Assembly: GCA_040772885.1 (NCBI GenBank)
Contig: JAXGXF010000002.1
Span: 124,001 to 188,000, forward strand
From: Pullichristensenella sp002068815
GTDB lineage: Bacteria > Bacillota > Clostridia > Christensenellales > Aristaeellaceae
DNA length: 64,000 nucleotides
Direction of reading: 5' to 3'
Shown: positions 15,491 through 23,794 of the stretch, one piece after another
Numbering within the stretch: position 1 is the first letter of the stretch
Layout of the letters: every line of letters begins with the position of its first letter
The notes under the pieces: model-generated
Told to the model about the DNA's origin: nothing
Databases searched by the model: none
What the model saw: only the letters and a program-made list of their open reading frames with translations
Position numbers and translations under genes: made by a program

Positions 15491-16308
15491 AGCGCGGGCG
15501 CGACGATGTAGTGCTCGATGTCCTCGACGAGCGCCGGGTGCGCGACGTAGCCGTTGAGCATCTCGTGCGTGCGCGCGCGGACCATCGGGAGCAGCCGCTC
15601 CTGCTGCATCACGCCGCCGCCGAGCACGATCTTCTCCGGCGACAGCATGACGGCGGCCGCGACGCACATCTGCGCGAGGTACTCGGCCTCGATCGCCCAG
15701 GCGATGTGCTCCGGCGGGAGCTCCCTGCCCGGCACGCCCCAGCGCCTCTCCATCGAGAGCCCGCAGGCCAGCCCCTCGAGGCAGCCGTCGTGGAACGGGC
15801 AGAAGCCGCGCGGCGCGGGGTCGTCCGGGTGCGGCCTGAGCAAGATGTGGCCCATCTCCGGGTGCACGAGCCCGTGCAGCAGCTTTCCCTGATAGTAATA
15901 TCCGCCGCCGATGCCGGTGCCGACGGTGAAGTACACGAGGCTCTGAAGCCCCTTCCCCGCGCCGAGCAGCACCTCGCCGAGCGCCGCGCCGTTGACGTCG
16001 GTGTCGATGCCGACCGGGACCCTGAGCGCCTGCTGCAGCCGCGCGCGCAGCGGCACGTACTGCCAGGCGAGCTTCGGCGTCGTCGTGATGCTTCCAAACG
16101 ACGGGGAAGCCTCGTTCAGGTCCAGCGGCCCGAAGCAGCTGACGCCCAGCGCCTCGATGTCCTTCCCGTCAAAAAACGCGAGGATGTCCGCGATCGTCGC
16201 CTCCGGGTCCCGCGTCGGGAAGCTCTCCCGCTCGAAAATCTCCCCGCTTTCGTTTCCGACGGCGCAGACCATCTTGGTCCCGCCGGCCTCCAGCGCGCCC
16301 AGCCGCAT
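15433..16308 (-). CDS. ROK-family sugar kinase (fructokinase-like)
   Basis: The 291-aa protein is an ATP-dependent hexose kinase of the ROK family. It shows the N-terminal phosphate loop GALEAGGTKMVCA (about 4-16), VGTGIGGGYY (about 129), the ROK zinc-binding segment HPEMGHILLRPHPDD followed by CPFHDGCLEGLA (about 150-180), and LGGGVMQQ (about 235). The layout and length fit the bacterial fructokinase subgroup, although glucokinase cannot be excluded. The ATG at 16308 follows a G-rich ribosome site. First gene of a likely ROK-traX transcription unit. Confidence 0.88.
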   Translation of the reverse strand: MRLGALEAGGTKMVCAVGNESGEIFERESFPTRDPEATIADILAFFDGKDIEALGVSCFGPLDLNEASPSFGSITTTPKLAWQYVPLRARLQQALRVPVGIDTDVNGAALGEVLLGAGKGLQSLVYFTVGTGIGGGYYYQGKLLHGLVHPEMGHILLRPHPDDPAPRGFCPFHDGCLEGLACGLSMERRWGVPGRELPPEHIAWAIEAEYLAQMCVAAAVMLSPEKIVLGGGVMQQERLLPMVRARTHEMLNGYVAHPALVEDIEHYIVAPALGANSGAVGALLLAERSLR

Positions 16309-16337
16309 GCCGTTTACCCCCCGAACCATTTTTTTCT

Positions 16338-16366
16338 ATGATATACCGGCTCAGGCGATTCGTCAA
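16338..16366 (-). promoter_or_regulatory. sigma-A promoter for the ROK kinase gene
   Basis: Minus strand TTGACG (16361-16366), 17 bp, TATCAT (16338-16343), 29 bp upstream of the ATG. Confidence 0.7.
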
Positions 16367-16380
16367 CACCAAGATCGCCA

Positions 16381-16407
16381 AAACAAGCGCCCCCGGGGAC
16401 CGGGGGC
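16381..16407 (-). terminator. terminator downstream of the spoVA operon
   Basis: On the minus strand GCCCCCGG / CCGGGGGC form an 8-bp stem with a 3-nt loop (16389-16407), followed by GCTTGTTTTGG. It is 210 bp beyond the spoVAE stop and just before the ROK promoter. Confidence 0.6.
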
Positions 16408-16616
16408 AAGTCGCCGAGGGCTCCGTTCTCCCCGAGGATGCAGGAGGCTTCCGCAGACGATTCATTTTCAATTGGGGGCCGCATCCTTCGTTCGGTTGAG
16501 GCGGCCGCAAGGCCGATCCCGCGCCGCCGCCTCGCTGCGTTTCCGTCTGCAATGCCGTAGCGCCCGGCAAATTTGGATTCCGAAAAGCGCAACCCTGCAT
16601 TTCCGGGCGGATTGCC
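16408..16616. other. non-coding stretch downstream of spoVAE
   Basis: About 210 bp between spoVAE and its probable terminator. I see no gene, promoter or clear repeat in it. Confidence 0.4.
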
Positions 16617-16985
16617 CTACGGCTTCGCCTTCGGCTTGAAGATCAGCGCGTTCAGAAGCCCGAAGAACACCGCCGCCGCGATGCCCGCGGCGGTTCGGGT
16701 GACGCCGCCGGCAAGCGCGCCGAAGATGCCGTAGCTGTTTACCGCCTCGACCGCACCCATCGCGAGCGAGTAGCCGAAGCCCGTCAGCGGCACCGTCGCG
16801 CCCGCGCCGGCGAAGTCGACCAGCGGCTTGTATACGCCGATGGCGGTCAAAACCACGCCCGCGACGACGTAGAGCACCAGTATCCGGGCGCTCGTCAGCT
16901 TCGTCGTCTGGATCAGAATCTGCCCGATCACGCAGATCAGCCCGCCGACGACGAACGCCTTCACAAAGATCAGCAGTTCGTCCAT
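16617..16985 (-). CDS. spoVAE: stage V sporulation protein AE
   Basis: SpoVAE (122 aa) is an integral membrane component of the SpoVA channel that imports dipicolinic acid into the forespore and releases it at germination. It shows the conserved VGGLICVIGQILIQTTKLTS segment (about 13-32), AGAGATVPLTGFGYSLAMG (about 60-78) and four hydrophobic segments. Its ATG overlaps the spoVAD stop. Last gene of a tight small-ORF/small-ORF/spoVAC/spoVAD/spoVAE operon; homologous in fold to SpoVAC. Confidence 0.93.
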   Translation of the reverse strand: MDELLIFVKAFVVGGLICVIGQILIQTTKLTSARILVLYVVAGVVLTAIGVYKPLVDFAGAGATVPLTGFGYSLAMGAVEAVNSYGIFGALAGGVTRTAAGIAAAVFFGLLNALIFKPKAKP

Positions 16986-17995
16986 CAGATCACCTCCAGC
17001 GACGCCGCGTACGCGATGCTCGGAATCGACTCTGCCTGCAGAGAGCTCGTCGGGCTCATCATCGCGCCGGAGCCGGTCAGGAGCACGCGCCGGAGCTCGC
17101 CCTCCTCCATCCGCTTCATGATCCAGCCGCAGGACACCGATGCCACGCAGCCGCAGCCGCTGCCGCCCGCGTGCGGGTCCTGCTCCTGAAAGTAGAGCGA
17201 CGCGCCGCAGTCGACGAGCTTTTCCGAAGGCAGCGGCTTTCCGCTGCGGGAAAACAGCTCCAGGAGGATCTCGCGCCCGATCCAGCCGAGGTCGCCGGTC
17301 ACGATCAGGTCGAAGTCGGCGGCGCTCCTCCCCGTGTCCGACAGGTGCATCCGGATCGTGCTCTCGACCGCCGGCGCCATCGCCGCGCCCATGTGGTTCG
17401 CGTCCTTGATCTCGTAGTCGACGATCTTCCCGAGCGTGCCGGCGGTCACGCGAATACGGCCCTTCGCGTCGCTCCTTCTGAGCAGCGCGCAGCCCGCCGC
17501 GGTCGCCGTCCACTGCGCGGAGGGCGTTCGCTGCGTACCCATCTCCAGCGGCAGCCGGAACTGTCGCTCGGCGGTGCAGAAGTGGCTCGAGGCGGCGCAC
17601 AGCGCGTTTTCGAGGAAGCCGCCCGAGATCAGCCCCGAGGCAAGCACGAGCCCTTCGACGAACGTCGAGCACGCGCCGTAGAGCCCCACAAACGGCAACT
17701 CCAGCGCCCGACCCGCGAACCCGGACGCGATGATCTGGTCGTTCAGGTCGCCGGTGAAGAACGCCTGCGCGCTCCCCTCCGGGATGCCGCCCTCCTTCAT
17801 CGCGAGCAGCGCGCAGCGCCTGAGCATCTCGCTCTCGGCGAGCTCCCAGCTCTTCATGCCGAGCAGATCGTCGTCGAGTATGACGTCGAAGTAATCCGCG
17901 AGCGGACCGCCCCCCTCCTTCGGGCCGACGACCGAGGCGTGAGAAGCGACTTCGGGCGGTTTTTCGTAGACGAAGGTCTGTTTTCCGACTCTCAA
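16985..17995 (-). CDS. spoVAD: stage V sporulation protein AD
   Basis: SpoVAD (336 aa) is the soluble, dipicolinate-binding component of the SpoVA complex with a thiolase-like fold. Visible features: GLYGACSTFVEGLVLAS (about 112) in the position of the thiolase nucleophile region, AASSHFCTAERQFRLPLEMG (about 140) and DPHAGGSGCGCVASVSCGWI (about 278). The start is chosen as TTG at 17995: AAAGGAG lies 8 bp upstream and the TTG overlaps the spoVAC stop (TTGA). A GTG at 18004 sits directly against that ribosome site and is less likely. Confidence 0.92.
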   Translation of the reverse strand: MRVGKQTFVYEKPPEVASHASVVGPKEGGGPLADYFDVILDDDLLGMKSWELAESEMLRRCALLAMKEGGIPEGSAQAFFTGDLNDQIIASGFAGRALELPFVGLYGACSTFVEGLVLASGLISGGFLENALCAASSHFCTAERQFRLPLEMGTQRTPSAQWTATAAGCALLRRSDAKGRIRVTAGTLGKIVDYEIKDANHMGAAMAPAVESTIRMHLSDTGRSAADFDLIVTGDLGWIGREILLELFSRSGKPLPSEKLVDCGASLYFQEQDPHAGGSGCGCVASVSCGWIMKRMEEGELRRVLLTGSGAMMSPTSSLQAESIPSIAYAASLEVI

Positions 17996-18453
17996 AGCAG
18001 CCACTCCTTTACCGCCCAATAGATGATGCCGAACACGATCGAGGCGCTGATGCCGTAGGTCAACACCGGCCCCGCGAGCTGAAACAGCCGCGCGCCGAGC
18101 CCGAGCACCATGCCCTCGCGCCGAAATTCGATCGCCGGCGCGGCGACGGAGTTCGCAAAGCCCGTGATCGGGACGATCGAGCCCGCGCCCGCGTACTTGC
18201 CGATGCGGTCGTAGACGCCGATGCCGGTCAACGTCGTCCCGAGAAAGATCAAGACACAGCTCGTGAACATCGGCGCGGTCATCTCGCTCAGGTTTAAGGC
18301 GACCGCGAGGTTTGTAAAGCACTGGCCGATCACGCAGATCAGCCCGCCGACCCAGAACGCGCGCAGGCATCCCCGGACATGGCGCGACTTCGGGGTCTTT
18401 TCCTCTACGATTTTCGCGTATTCGCGCACCTTCTGCGCCTGGTTTTTGCTCAT
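17992..18453 (-). CDS. spoVAC: stage V sporulation protein AC
   Basis: SpoVAC (153 aa) is the membrane mechanosensitive-type component of the forespore dipicolinate channel. It has FWVGGLICVIGQCFTNLAVA (about 33-52), TLTGIGVYDRIGKYAGAGS (about 74) and VPITGFANSVAAPAIEFRREG (about 94), which match the family, with about four hydrophobic segments. It starts at 18453 with an ATGA overlap with the 43-aa small gene. Expression in the forespore under sigma-G is expected from other sporeformers; I could not identify a convincing sigma-G promoter. Confidence 0.93.
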   Translation of the reverse strand: MSKNQAQKVREYAKIVEEKTPKSRHVRGCLRAFWVGGLICVIGQCFTNLAVALNLSEMTAPMFTSCVLIFLGTTLTGIGVYDRIGKYAGAGSIVPITGFANSVAAPAIEFRREGMVLGLGARLFQLAGPVLTYGISASIVFGIIYWAVKEWLL

Positions 18454-18581
18454 TTCCCGCCATCCTTCCTCTCGCGCAGCCCGAGGTTTTCGCGGCGCGC
18501 GTACAGGCGCGTCTCGCGGTCGCCGGGCCGCCGCTTGTATTCCAGCCCATAGAGCGGAACGGTTTGCCGGGGATCAGACAT
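18450..18581 (-). CDS. small protein, 43 aa, first-in-line coupled to spoVAC
   Basis: A 43-codon frame starting MSDPRQTVPLYGLEYKRR and ending in a charged KDGGK tail. It is supported by a GAGGTGG ribosome site 6 bp before the ATG, by an 8-bp overlap with the preceding small frame, and by an ATGA overlap with spoVAC. Very basic and Arg-rich, with no membrane segment. I do not recognise it. Its position predicts a sporulation-related role, or simply a translation-coupling leader; confidence that it is made is moderate. Confidence 0.5.
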   Translation of the reverse strand: MSDPRQTVPLYGLEYKRRPGDRETRLYARRENLGLRERKDGGK

Positions 18582-18738
18582 GCTCCCACCTCGCTTCCCG
18601 ATAGACCAGCGTCGCACCGTCAAAGCGAGGCTTGGGCTCGGGCTTCATCGCGTACGCGATCATCATGGCGAGCACGGCGGCCGCCCAGATCAAAAGAAAC
18701 CACCAGCCGAATCTCGCGCGCCTGTTGCTTCTTTGCAT
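18574..18738 (-). CDS. small single-span membrane protein, 54 aa, heading the spoVA operon
   Basis: The frame begins MQRSNRRARFGWWFLLIWA and contains one hydrophobic helix (WWFLLIWAAAVLAMMIAYAM, about 12-31) followed by a short polar tail ending RWEHV. The basic N-terminus suggests the tail faces outward. A GGAGGG ribosome site lies 6 bp upstream of the ATG at 18738; an in-frame ATG two codons earlier touches that site. It overlaps the next small gene by 8 bp, so it is the first gene of the spoVA unit. Not recognised; possibly a small accessory of the forespore membrane channel. Confidence 0.55.
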   Translation of the reverse strand: MQRSNRRARFGWWFLLIWAAAVLAMMIAYAMKPEPKPRFDGATLVYREARWEHV

Positions 18739-18802
18739 ATCCATCCCTCCATGTGGATATCTTCCGCACTGCGGCGCGCGATTATGCAAATTTCGGCCGC
18801 GC

Positions 18803-18866
18803 GCGAAGAGCGACGGCGAACGCGCTCTTCGCACAAAAAACACCCCGTCCAAAAGGATAGGGTGTT
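18803..18866 (-). terminator. Rho-independent terminator of the TPR gene, next to a 10-bp inverted repeat
   Basis: On the minus strand AACACCC / GGGTGTT plus an inner TCC/GGA pairing form a stem (18839-18866) followed by a run of six Ts. Directly beside it, 18803-18812 and 18823-18832 are a perfect 10-bp inverted repeat (GCGAAGAGCG / CGCTCTTCGC) with a 10-nt loop. The latter lies about 65 bp upstream of the spoVA operon and has no T-run, so it may be regulatory. Confidence 0.7.
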
Positions 18867-18960
18867 CGAATCGGCCGAATGCGATGCAATTCCGGACCAC
18901 AGTCTGTTATTTGGGAGAAAAAACAGACCGTGTCCTGTTCTGATTTAAGGCCGAAGTCCG

Positions 18961-19755
18961 TTATGCCGGAATCTCGCTGCGCAGCGCCTCCGCCATCTCG
19001 CGCGAGACGGGACAGATGAACGAGAAATTGCCCGCGAGCGCCGCGTCGATGAACTCCCGGGCGCGCTCCTCCTGCCCGTCTTCGTGCAAAAGCTTTGCGA
19101 GGTAGTAGAGAGTCGTGACCTGCCTCGGCCTGCGCTTGTGTGCGCGCGTCAGGTAGTCATAGGCGAGCCTGCGCTGCTCGGCGGCCGCGGGATCGCCCGC
19201 CTTCCTCGCCTGTTCGCACAGCTCCATGTACAGAAGCCCGAGGTTGTCCAGGATCGAGGCGTCCTCGTCGTCGTAGTCGAGCGCCTCGTTGTTGAACGCG
19301 ATCGCCTCGGCAAAGTCGCCGGTCTCGGCGGCCTCGAGCACGAGAAACAGCCCGAGCGTCGTGTAGATCGCCGTCGTCTTTCCGTCCTCGGCGGCGCGCC
19401 TGATCGTCGCGATCGCATCCGTCAGCTTCCCCATCCGCCACAGGCACACCGAGTAGTTGATGCGCAGCTCGAACCGCTCGTCCGGCGTGAGCCCCGCCTT
19501 GTAGTGGACGCGCAAAAAGGCGTCCCTCGCCTTCTCGAACTTCCCGTCGCGCATCAGCAGAATCCCGTAGGACATCAGCATGCCGACGCGGTCGAGGCCG
19601 CCCTCAAACGCCTCGGCGTAGAGCCTTAGCGCCTCGTCGTGCTTTTTGCGCGCCTCCTGAACCTTGTTCGCCTCCAGCAGCTTGTTGCCGTCCAGGTGGA
19701 AGCGGTACGCCTGGGTGCCGGCCCTCGTGGCCCTGTCGTTTCCAAAGATGCTCAA
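18961..19755 (-). CDS. tetratricopeptide-repeat protein
   Basis: The 264-aa protein is built of helical TPR-like repeats (NKLLEANKVQEARKKHDEAL about 22; GILLMRDGKFEKARDAFLRV about 64; SILDNLGLLYMELCEQARKA about 165; TLYYLAKLLHEDGQEERARE about 215). TPR proteins are binding scaffolds; no partner can be inferred. The start is TTG at 19755, which overlaps the stop of the preceding gene (TTGA) and has GGAGGAGG 9 bp upstream. It forms a two-gene operon with the YprB-like nuclease. Confidence 0.8.
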   Translation of the reverse strand: MSIFGNDRATRAGTQAYRFHLDGNKLLEANKVQEARKKHDEALRLYAEAFEGGLDRVGMLMSYGILLMRDGKFEKARDAFLRVHYKAGLTPDERFELRINYSVCLWRMGKLTDAIATIRRAAEDGKTTAIYTTLGLFLVLEAAETGDFAEAIAFNNEALDYDDEDASILDNLGLLYMELCEQARKAGDPAAAEQRRLAYDYLTRAHKRRPRQVTTLYYLAKLLHEDGQEERAREFIDAALAGNFSFICPVSREMAEALRSEIPA

Positions 19756-20873
19756 TCGCCAAGTCCTCCTCCAAGTTGTTTGCGTTCGAGGCGCCGAATC
19801 CGCCTCTCGATCTCCGGCCGCTCGTCCGCCCCGCACATCGCCAGCGCGATCTTCGCGAAAAACGCCGCGCGGCGGTAATTGTGCTCCCGGTGCTCGAGAA
19901 TCTTCGAGAGCTCTATGTGCGGGACCCAGCCGAGTTGGTTTCTGCGCACCATGTCCTCGAGCACGGTGCGCGCGCTCTGCCAATCCCCGGCGCGCCGGTA
20001 GAGGTTGTAGAGCCGGAAGCTCCCCTCCGGGACGTCCCGGGACAGCTCGTAGAGCGACCCGGCGTCGCCGTCCCCCTGCCGCTCGAGCGCGCGGCCGAGG
20101 CTGAACAGGTCCAGCCCCTCCCCCGCGGTGTGCGGCCGGTCGAACAGCTCCGCGAGCCGCGCAAGCAGCACGCCGAGCGTCACGATGTCCTGCAGGTTGT
20201 GCCTGAGCACGTCGTCGAGCACGGATCGGTCGCCGGTCGAGAGATACCGGAAGAACCGCTCGGGGACCTCGCTGCCGGGGATGTCGCCGACCCTGCGGAC
20301 GCCGAGCACGCGCTCCTCGAGCTGCGCGAGCCGGCAGCTCTTGAGCCGGAGCTTCCACACGCGCCGCGCCGGATGCAGGAGGTCGAGGTGCGAAAGCGGC
20401 CGCCAGCGCGCGCCGAGCCGCGAAAGCGTGTAGCGCGCCTCGAGCAGCGGCATGTCGAACGCCTTTCCGTTGAACGTGACCGCGGCGTCGAACCGCCCGA
20501 AGAGCTCCGAGAGCCGCAAAAGCATCTCCGGCTCATCCGAGTAGTCGCCGAGCATGAACTGCTCGGTCACGAACTCCGCGCCGTCCAGATACCCCGCGCC
20601 GACCAGAAACGCGACGGTTCCCGCGCCGCCGGAGAGCCCGGTCGTCTCGGTGTCGAGGAACAGGCACCGCTCCGCCGAAAAGCCGTCCGGCGCGCCGAGC
20701 CTCGAAAGCCCGCGCGCGGGAAGGTTCAAAAGCCCCTCCGGGGCCGGGCGCCGGTCGACGCGCAGCATAAGCCCCGACGCCGGAGCCGCCGACGCCATCG
20801 GCGCTGCCGACGCCGCCGGCGCTGCCGGGCCGGGCGCCATCGCCTGAAGTTTTGCGCGCAAGCCGGATGCCAT
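19752..20873 (-). CDS. YprB-like ribonuclease H-fold 3'-5' exonuclease protein
   Basis: The 373-aa protein has an Ala/Pro-rich N-terminal 40 residues and a DEDD-type exonuclease domain (RNase_H_2/YprB family): LFLDTETTGLSGG (about 70-82, first acidic pair), TFNGKAFDMPLLEAR (about 130-144) and HNLQDIVTLGVLL (about 220). Cysteines are few and no TPR is evident at the C-terminus, but the last 100 residues are helical and may form repeats. Such proteins are thought to process nucleic acids; the substrate is unknown. The low-complexity N-terminus is coded by an imperfect GCCGACGCC-type DNA repeat at about 20790-20840. Coupled to the TPR gene. Confidence 0.8.
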   Translation of the reverse strand: MASGLRAKLQAMAPGPAAPAASAAPMASAAPASGLMLRVDRRPAPEGLLNLPARGLSRLGAPDGFSAERCLFLDTETTGLSGGAGTVAFLVGAGYLDGAEFVTEQFMLGDYSDEPEMLLRLSELFGRFDAAVTFNGKAFDMPLLEARYTLSRLGARWRPLSHLDLLHPARRVWKLRLKSCRLAQLEERVLGVRRVGDIPGSEVPERFFRYLSTGDRSVLDDVLRHNLQDIVTLGVLLARLAELFDRPHTAGEGLDLFSLGRALERQGDGDAGSLYELSRDVPEGSFRLYNLYRRAGDWQSARTVLEDMVRRNQLGWVPHIELSKILEHREHNYRRAAFFAKIALAMCGADERPEIERRIRRLERKQLGGGLGD

Positions 20874-20934
20874 CGAATCACCCGTTCCCCATTGTAGACG
20901 CGGCCGCGCCGGTTGTCAAGCATGGCATCTTAAC

Positions 20935-20965
20935 TTGACATTTCAGGCGATTGATATAGTATAAT
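20935..20965 (+). promoter_or_regulatory. candidate sigma-A promoter for the ABC exporter gene
   Basis: TTGACA (20935-20940) and TATAAT (20960-20965) are 19 bp apart, slightly long. An alternative -10 TATAGT (20955-20960) would give only 14 bp. Confidence 0.6.
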
Positions 20966-21060
20966 TTGTGTCGAACCGATGCGGGGCAGAGCGTCAAGGG
21001 ATTTTCCCGCCCCCCGCGCACGTTCGAAATCGGCGTCAGTAACTCCGGAGGAATTCTCAG

Positions 21061-22836
21061 ATGGCAAACGACGAGACGAGGACGCGGCACGGCTGGAAGG
21101 CAAACGCCCAGCTTTTCAAGAAGTTCTACCCCTACTTCAAGCCCTACGGGGGCATACTCGCGCTGGACCTGTTCTTCGCGGCGCTGACGACGCTGTGCGA
21201 CCTGGCGCTTCCGCTGATCGTCCGGTATTTCACCGGCTCCCCGGGGAGCCTGACGGTGCGCGCGGTGCTGCTCCTGGGCGGGCTCTACATCGTGCTCCGG
21301 CTCGTCGACGCCTCGTCGAACTACTACATGCAGTCGATCGGCCACGTGATGGGCACGAACATCGAGACCGACATGCGGCGCGACATGTTCGCGCACCTGC
21401 AGAGGCTGTCGAACTCGTTCTACGACAACGCGAAGATCGGGCAGATCATGTCGAGGATCACGACGGACCTGTTCGAGATCACGGAGTTTGCGCACCACAC
21501 GCCGGAGGAGGTATTCATCACCTCGATCAAGATCGTCGCGGCGTTCGGAATCCTCCTGTCGATCAACGTGCCGCTGACGCTCATCATCTTTGCGATCTTC
21601 CCGTTCATGGTCTACTTCTCGGGGAAATTCTCCGGCAAGATGCGCGAGACCTTCAAGCAGTCTCGCCACCAACTGGGCGAGCTGAACGCGCAGGTCGAGG
21701 ACAGCCTGTCGGGGATACGCGTCGTAAAGTCGTTTGCGAACGAGGACCTCGAAAAGGAGAAGTTCTCCGAGGGCAACAACGGGTTTTTGCGGATCAAGCG
21801 GCACATGTACCGCAACATGGCGGGCTTTCACTCGGTCACGCGGCTGTTCGACGGGCTGATGTTCATCGTGGTCGTCGTGCTCGGCGCGCTGTTTCTGATC
21901 GCCGGCAGCAACCGCATCACCGCCGCGGACTACATCGCCTACATCCTGTTCACGCAGACGCTGCTCGTGTCGATCCGGCGGCTGATCGAGTTCTCCGAGC
22001 AGATCATGCGCGGCATCACCGGCATCGAGCGGTTCGTCGAGATCATGGAGGTGCCCGTCGAGATCGACGACGCGCCCGACGCGGTCGAGATCGACGGCGT
22101 CCGGGGCGACATCACCTTCGACCACGTGAGCTTCTCCTACGAGGAGGGGCAGGAAAACGTGCTGACCGACATCAACCTGCACGTCGCGGCCGGCGACAAC
22201 ATCGCGCTCGTCGGGCCGTCCGGCAGCGGCAAGAGCACGCTGTGCAGCCTGATCCCGCGCTTTTACGAGGTCACGTCCGGGCGGATACTGCTCGATGGCG
22301 AGGACATCCGGCGCTATACGCTCCACTCGCTCAGGAACCACATCGGCATGGTGCAGCAGGACGTGTACCTGTTCTCCGGCACCGTGGTCGACAACATCCG
22401 CTACGGCCGCCCCGGCGCCTCCGACGAGGACATCGTGCTCGCGGCGAAGCGCGCGGGCGCGCACGAGTTCATCATGGAGCTCGAGCACGGCTACAACACC
22501 TATGTCGGCGAGCACGGCACGAAGCTCTCCGGCGGCCAGAAGCAGCGCATATCGATCGCGCGCGTGTTTTTGAAGAACCCGCCGGTCCTGATCCTCGACG
22601 AGGCGACGAGCGCGCTCGACAACGAGAGCGAGCTGATCGTGCAGAAATCGCTCGAGGAACTGATGAAGGGCCGGACGACGTTCACGATCGCGCACCGGCT
22701 GACGACGATCCGGAACGCGAAGGTCATCCTCGTGCTGACCGAGGAGGGCATCGCGGAGCAGGGCAGCCACGAGGAGCTGATGGCGAAAAAGGGCGTCTAT
22801 CATTCCCTCTACAAACTGTACAGCGAGGCGAAATAG
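21061..22836 (+). CDS. ABC exporter, fused membrane and ATPase domains
   Basis: A 591-aa half-transporter of the MsbA/LmrA type. The transmembrane domain (about 25-320, six hydrophobic segments) precedes the nucleotide-binding domain with Walker A GPSGSGKSTL (about 385), Q-loop VQQDVYLFSG (about 430), signature LSGGQKQR (about 487), Walker B VLILDEATSALD (about 510) and switch His in IAHRLTT (about 544). It probably acts as a homodimer exporting lipids, drugs or peptides; substrate unknown. A GGAGGAATT ribosome site precedes the ATG. One base separates its stop from the acetyltransferase start. Confidence 0.93.
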   Translation: MANDETRTRHGWKANAQLFKKFYPYFKPYGGILALDLFFAALTTLCDLALPLIVRYFTGSPGSLTVRAVLLLGGLYIVLRLVDASSNYYMQSIGHVMGTNIETDMRRDMFAHLQRLSNSFYDNAKIGQIMSRITTDLFEITEFAHHTPEEVFITSIKIVAAFGILLSINVPLTLIIFAIFPFMVYFSGKFSGKMRETFKQSRHQLGELNAQVEDSLSGIRVVKSFANEDLEKEKFSEGNNGFLRIKRHMYRNMAGFHSVTRLFDGLMFIVVVVLGALFLIAGSNRITAADYIAYILFTQTLLVSIRRLIEFSEQIMRGITGIERFVEIMEVPVEIDDAPDAVEIDGVRGDITFDHVSFSYEEGQENVLTDINLHVAAGDNIALVGPSGSGKSTLCSLIPRFYEVTSGRILLDGEDIRRYTLHSLRNHIGMVQQDVYLFSGTVVDNIRYGRPGASDEDIVLAAKRAGAHEFIMELEHGYNTYVGEHGTKLSGGQKQRISIARVFLKNPPVLILDEATSALDNESELIVQKSLEELMKGRTTFTIAHRLTTIRNAKVILVLTEEGIAEQGSHEELMAKKGVYHSLYKLYSEAK

Positions 22837-22837
22837 C

Positions 22838-23317
22838 ATGGAAGTTCGGGCGTATCGCGAAGACGACCTCCCGGCGATGGCGGAAATCTGGAACGAGGTG
22901 GTCGAGGAGGGCGTCGCCTTCCCGCAGACCGAGCGGCTTTCCTTGGGCGACGCGCGCGAACTCTTCGCGCAGCAGAGCCTTTCGGCCGTCGCGGAGGAGG
23001 ATGGAGAAATCCTCGGGCTCTACATCCTCCACCCGAACAACGTCGGCCGCTGCGCTCACATCGCAAACGCGAGCTACGCGGTGTCGTCGAGGTGCCGAGG
23101 CCGCAGCGTCGGCGAGGCGCTCGTCCGGCACTGCCTCCAGACGGGCGGCGAGCTCGGCTTCCGCCTCTTGCAGTTCAACGCCGTCGTCAAAACGAACGCG
23201 CGCGCGATACGGCTCTACGAGCGGCTCGGGTTCCGGAGGATCGGCGAGGTGCCCGGCGGATTCTTGATGAAGGACGGGCACTACGAGGACATCGTGCTGT
23301 TCTACCACGAGCTTTAA
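22838..23317 (+). CDS. GNAT-family N-acetyltransferase
   Basis: The 159-aa protein has the GNAT fold: MEVRAYREDDLPAMAEIWNE at the start, SYAVSSRCRGRSVGEALVRH (about 76-95, the R/Q-x-x-G-x-G/A acetyl-CoA loop in variant form, here CRGRSVG) and NARAIRLYERLGFRRIGEVP near the C-terminus. The substrate may be a small molecule or a protein N-terminus. It follows the exporter with a single-base gap and may modify the exported compound. Confidence 0.88.
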   Translation: MEVRAYREDDLPAMAEIWNEVVEEGVAFPQTERLSLGDARELFAQQSLSAVAEEDGEILGLYILHPNNVGRCAHIANASYAVSSRCRGRSVGEALVRHCLQTGGELGFRLLQFNAVVKTNARAIRLYERLGFRRIGEVPGGFLMKDGHYEDIVLFYHEL

Positions 23318-23360
23318 ACGGAAAGACCCGCGCGCGTTCACGTTTGGAATCGCACATCAA

Positions 23361-23389
23361 TTGCATTTGTTTGAGCCTGAGTGTATACT
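23361..23389 (+). promoter_or_regulatory. sigma-A promoter for the PH-domain protein gene
   Basis: TTGCAT (23361-23366), 17 bp, TATACT (23384-23389), 20 bp upstream of the start codon. Confidence 0.65.
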
Positions 23390-23409
23390 GTTGAAGTGAG
23401 GTGATTTCG

Positions 23410-23793
23410 ATGCAAATCTGGAAGGACAGGAAGCGCATTCTCGGGATGCCGATCTCCTTCACCGTGTATTCGCTGTCGGAGGACCGGCTGTTTGTGAAGA
23501 CGGGGCTATTCAACCTGCGCACGGAGGAGATACTGCTCTACCGCATACGGGACATCGGCACGCGGCGCACGCTCGGCCAGCGGCTGTTCGGCGTCGGGAG
23601 CGTGCAGGTCTGCTCGTCCGACCACACGCGGCCGGAACTCGAGGTCAAGAACATTCGCGGCGCCGAGAGGGTCAAGGAATTGATCCACGAGCACGTCGAG
23701 GCGATGAAGCTCCAGCGCCGCATGAAGGTCACCGAGTTCCTCGGGGACGACGACGACCACCCCGACCTCTTCGACGGCGAAGACAACCGGTAG
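23410..23793 (+). CDS. bacterial PH-domain protein
   Basis: The 127-aa protein matches the bPH_2 (YdbS/YdbT-like) domain: ILGMPISFTVYSLSEDRLFV, then a LFNLRTEEILLYRIRDIGTR segment. These domains fold like pleckstrin-homology domains and are often at the membrane, but no membrane helix is present here. ATG at 23410 is chosen because the GAGGTGA ribosome site at about 23397-23404 would overlap the earlier GTG at 23401. The C-terminus is acidic (DDDDHPDLFDGED). It precedes the FecCD permease gene by one base, so the three genes form an operon. Confidence 0.75.
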   Translation: MQIWKDRKRILGMPISFTVYSLSEDRLFVKTGLFNLRTEEILLYRIRDIGTRRTLGQRLFGVGSVQVCSSDHTRPELEVKNIRGAERVKELIHEHVEAMKLQRRMKVTEFLGDDDDHPDLFDGEDNR

Positions 23794-23794
23794 C

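Noticed and set aside
18002..18004. GTG start for spoVAD
   Set aside because: It touches its own ribosome site; the TTG at 17995 has correct spacing and couples to the spoVAC stop.
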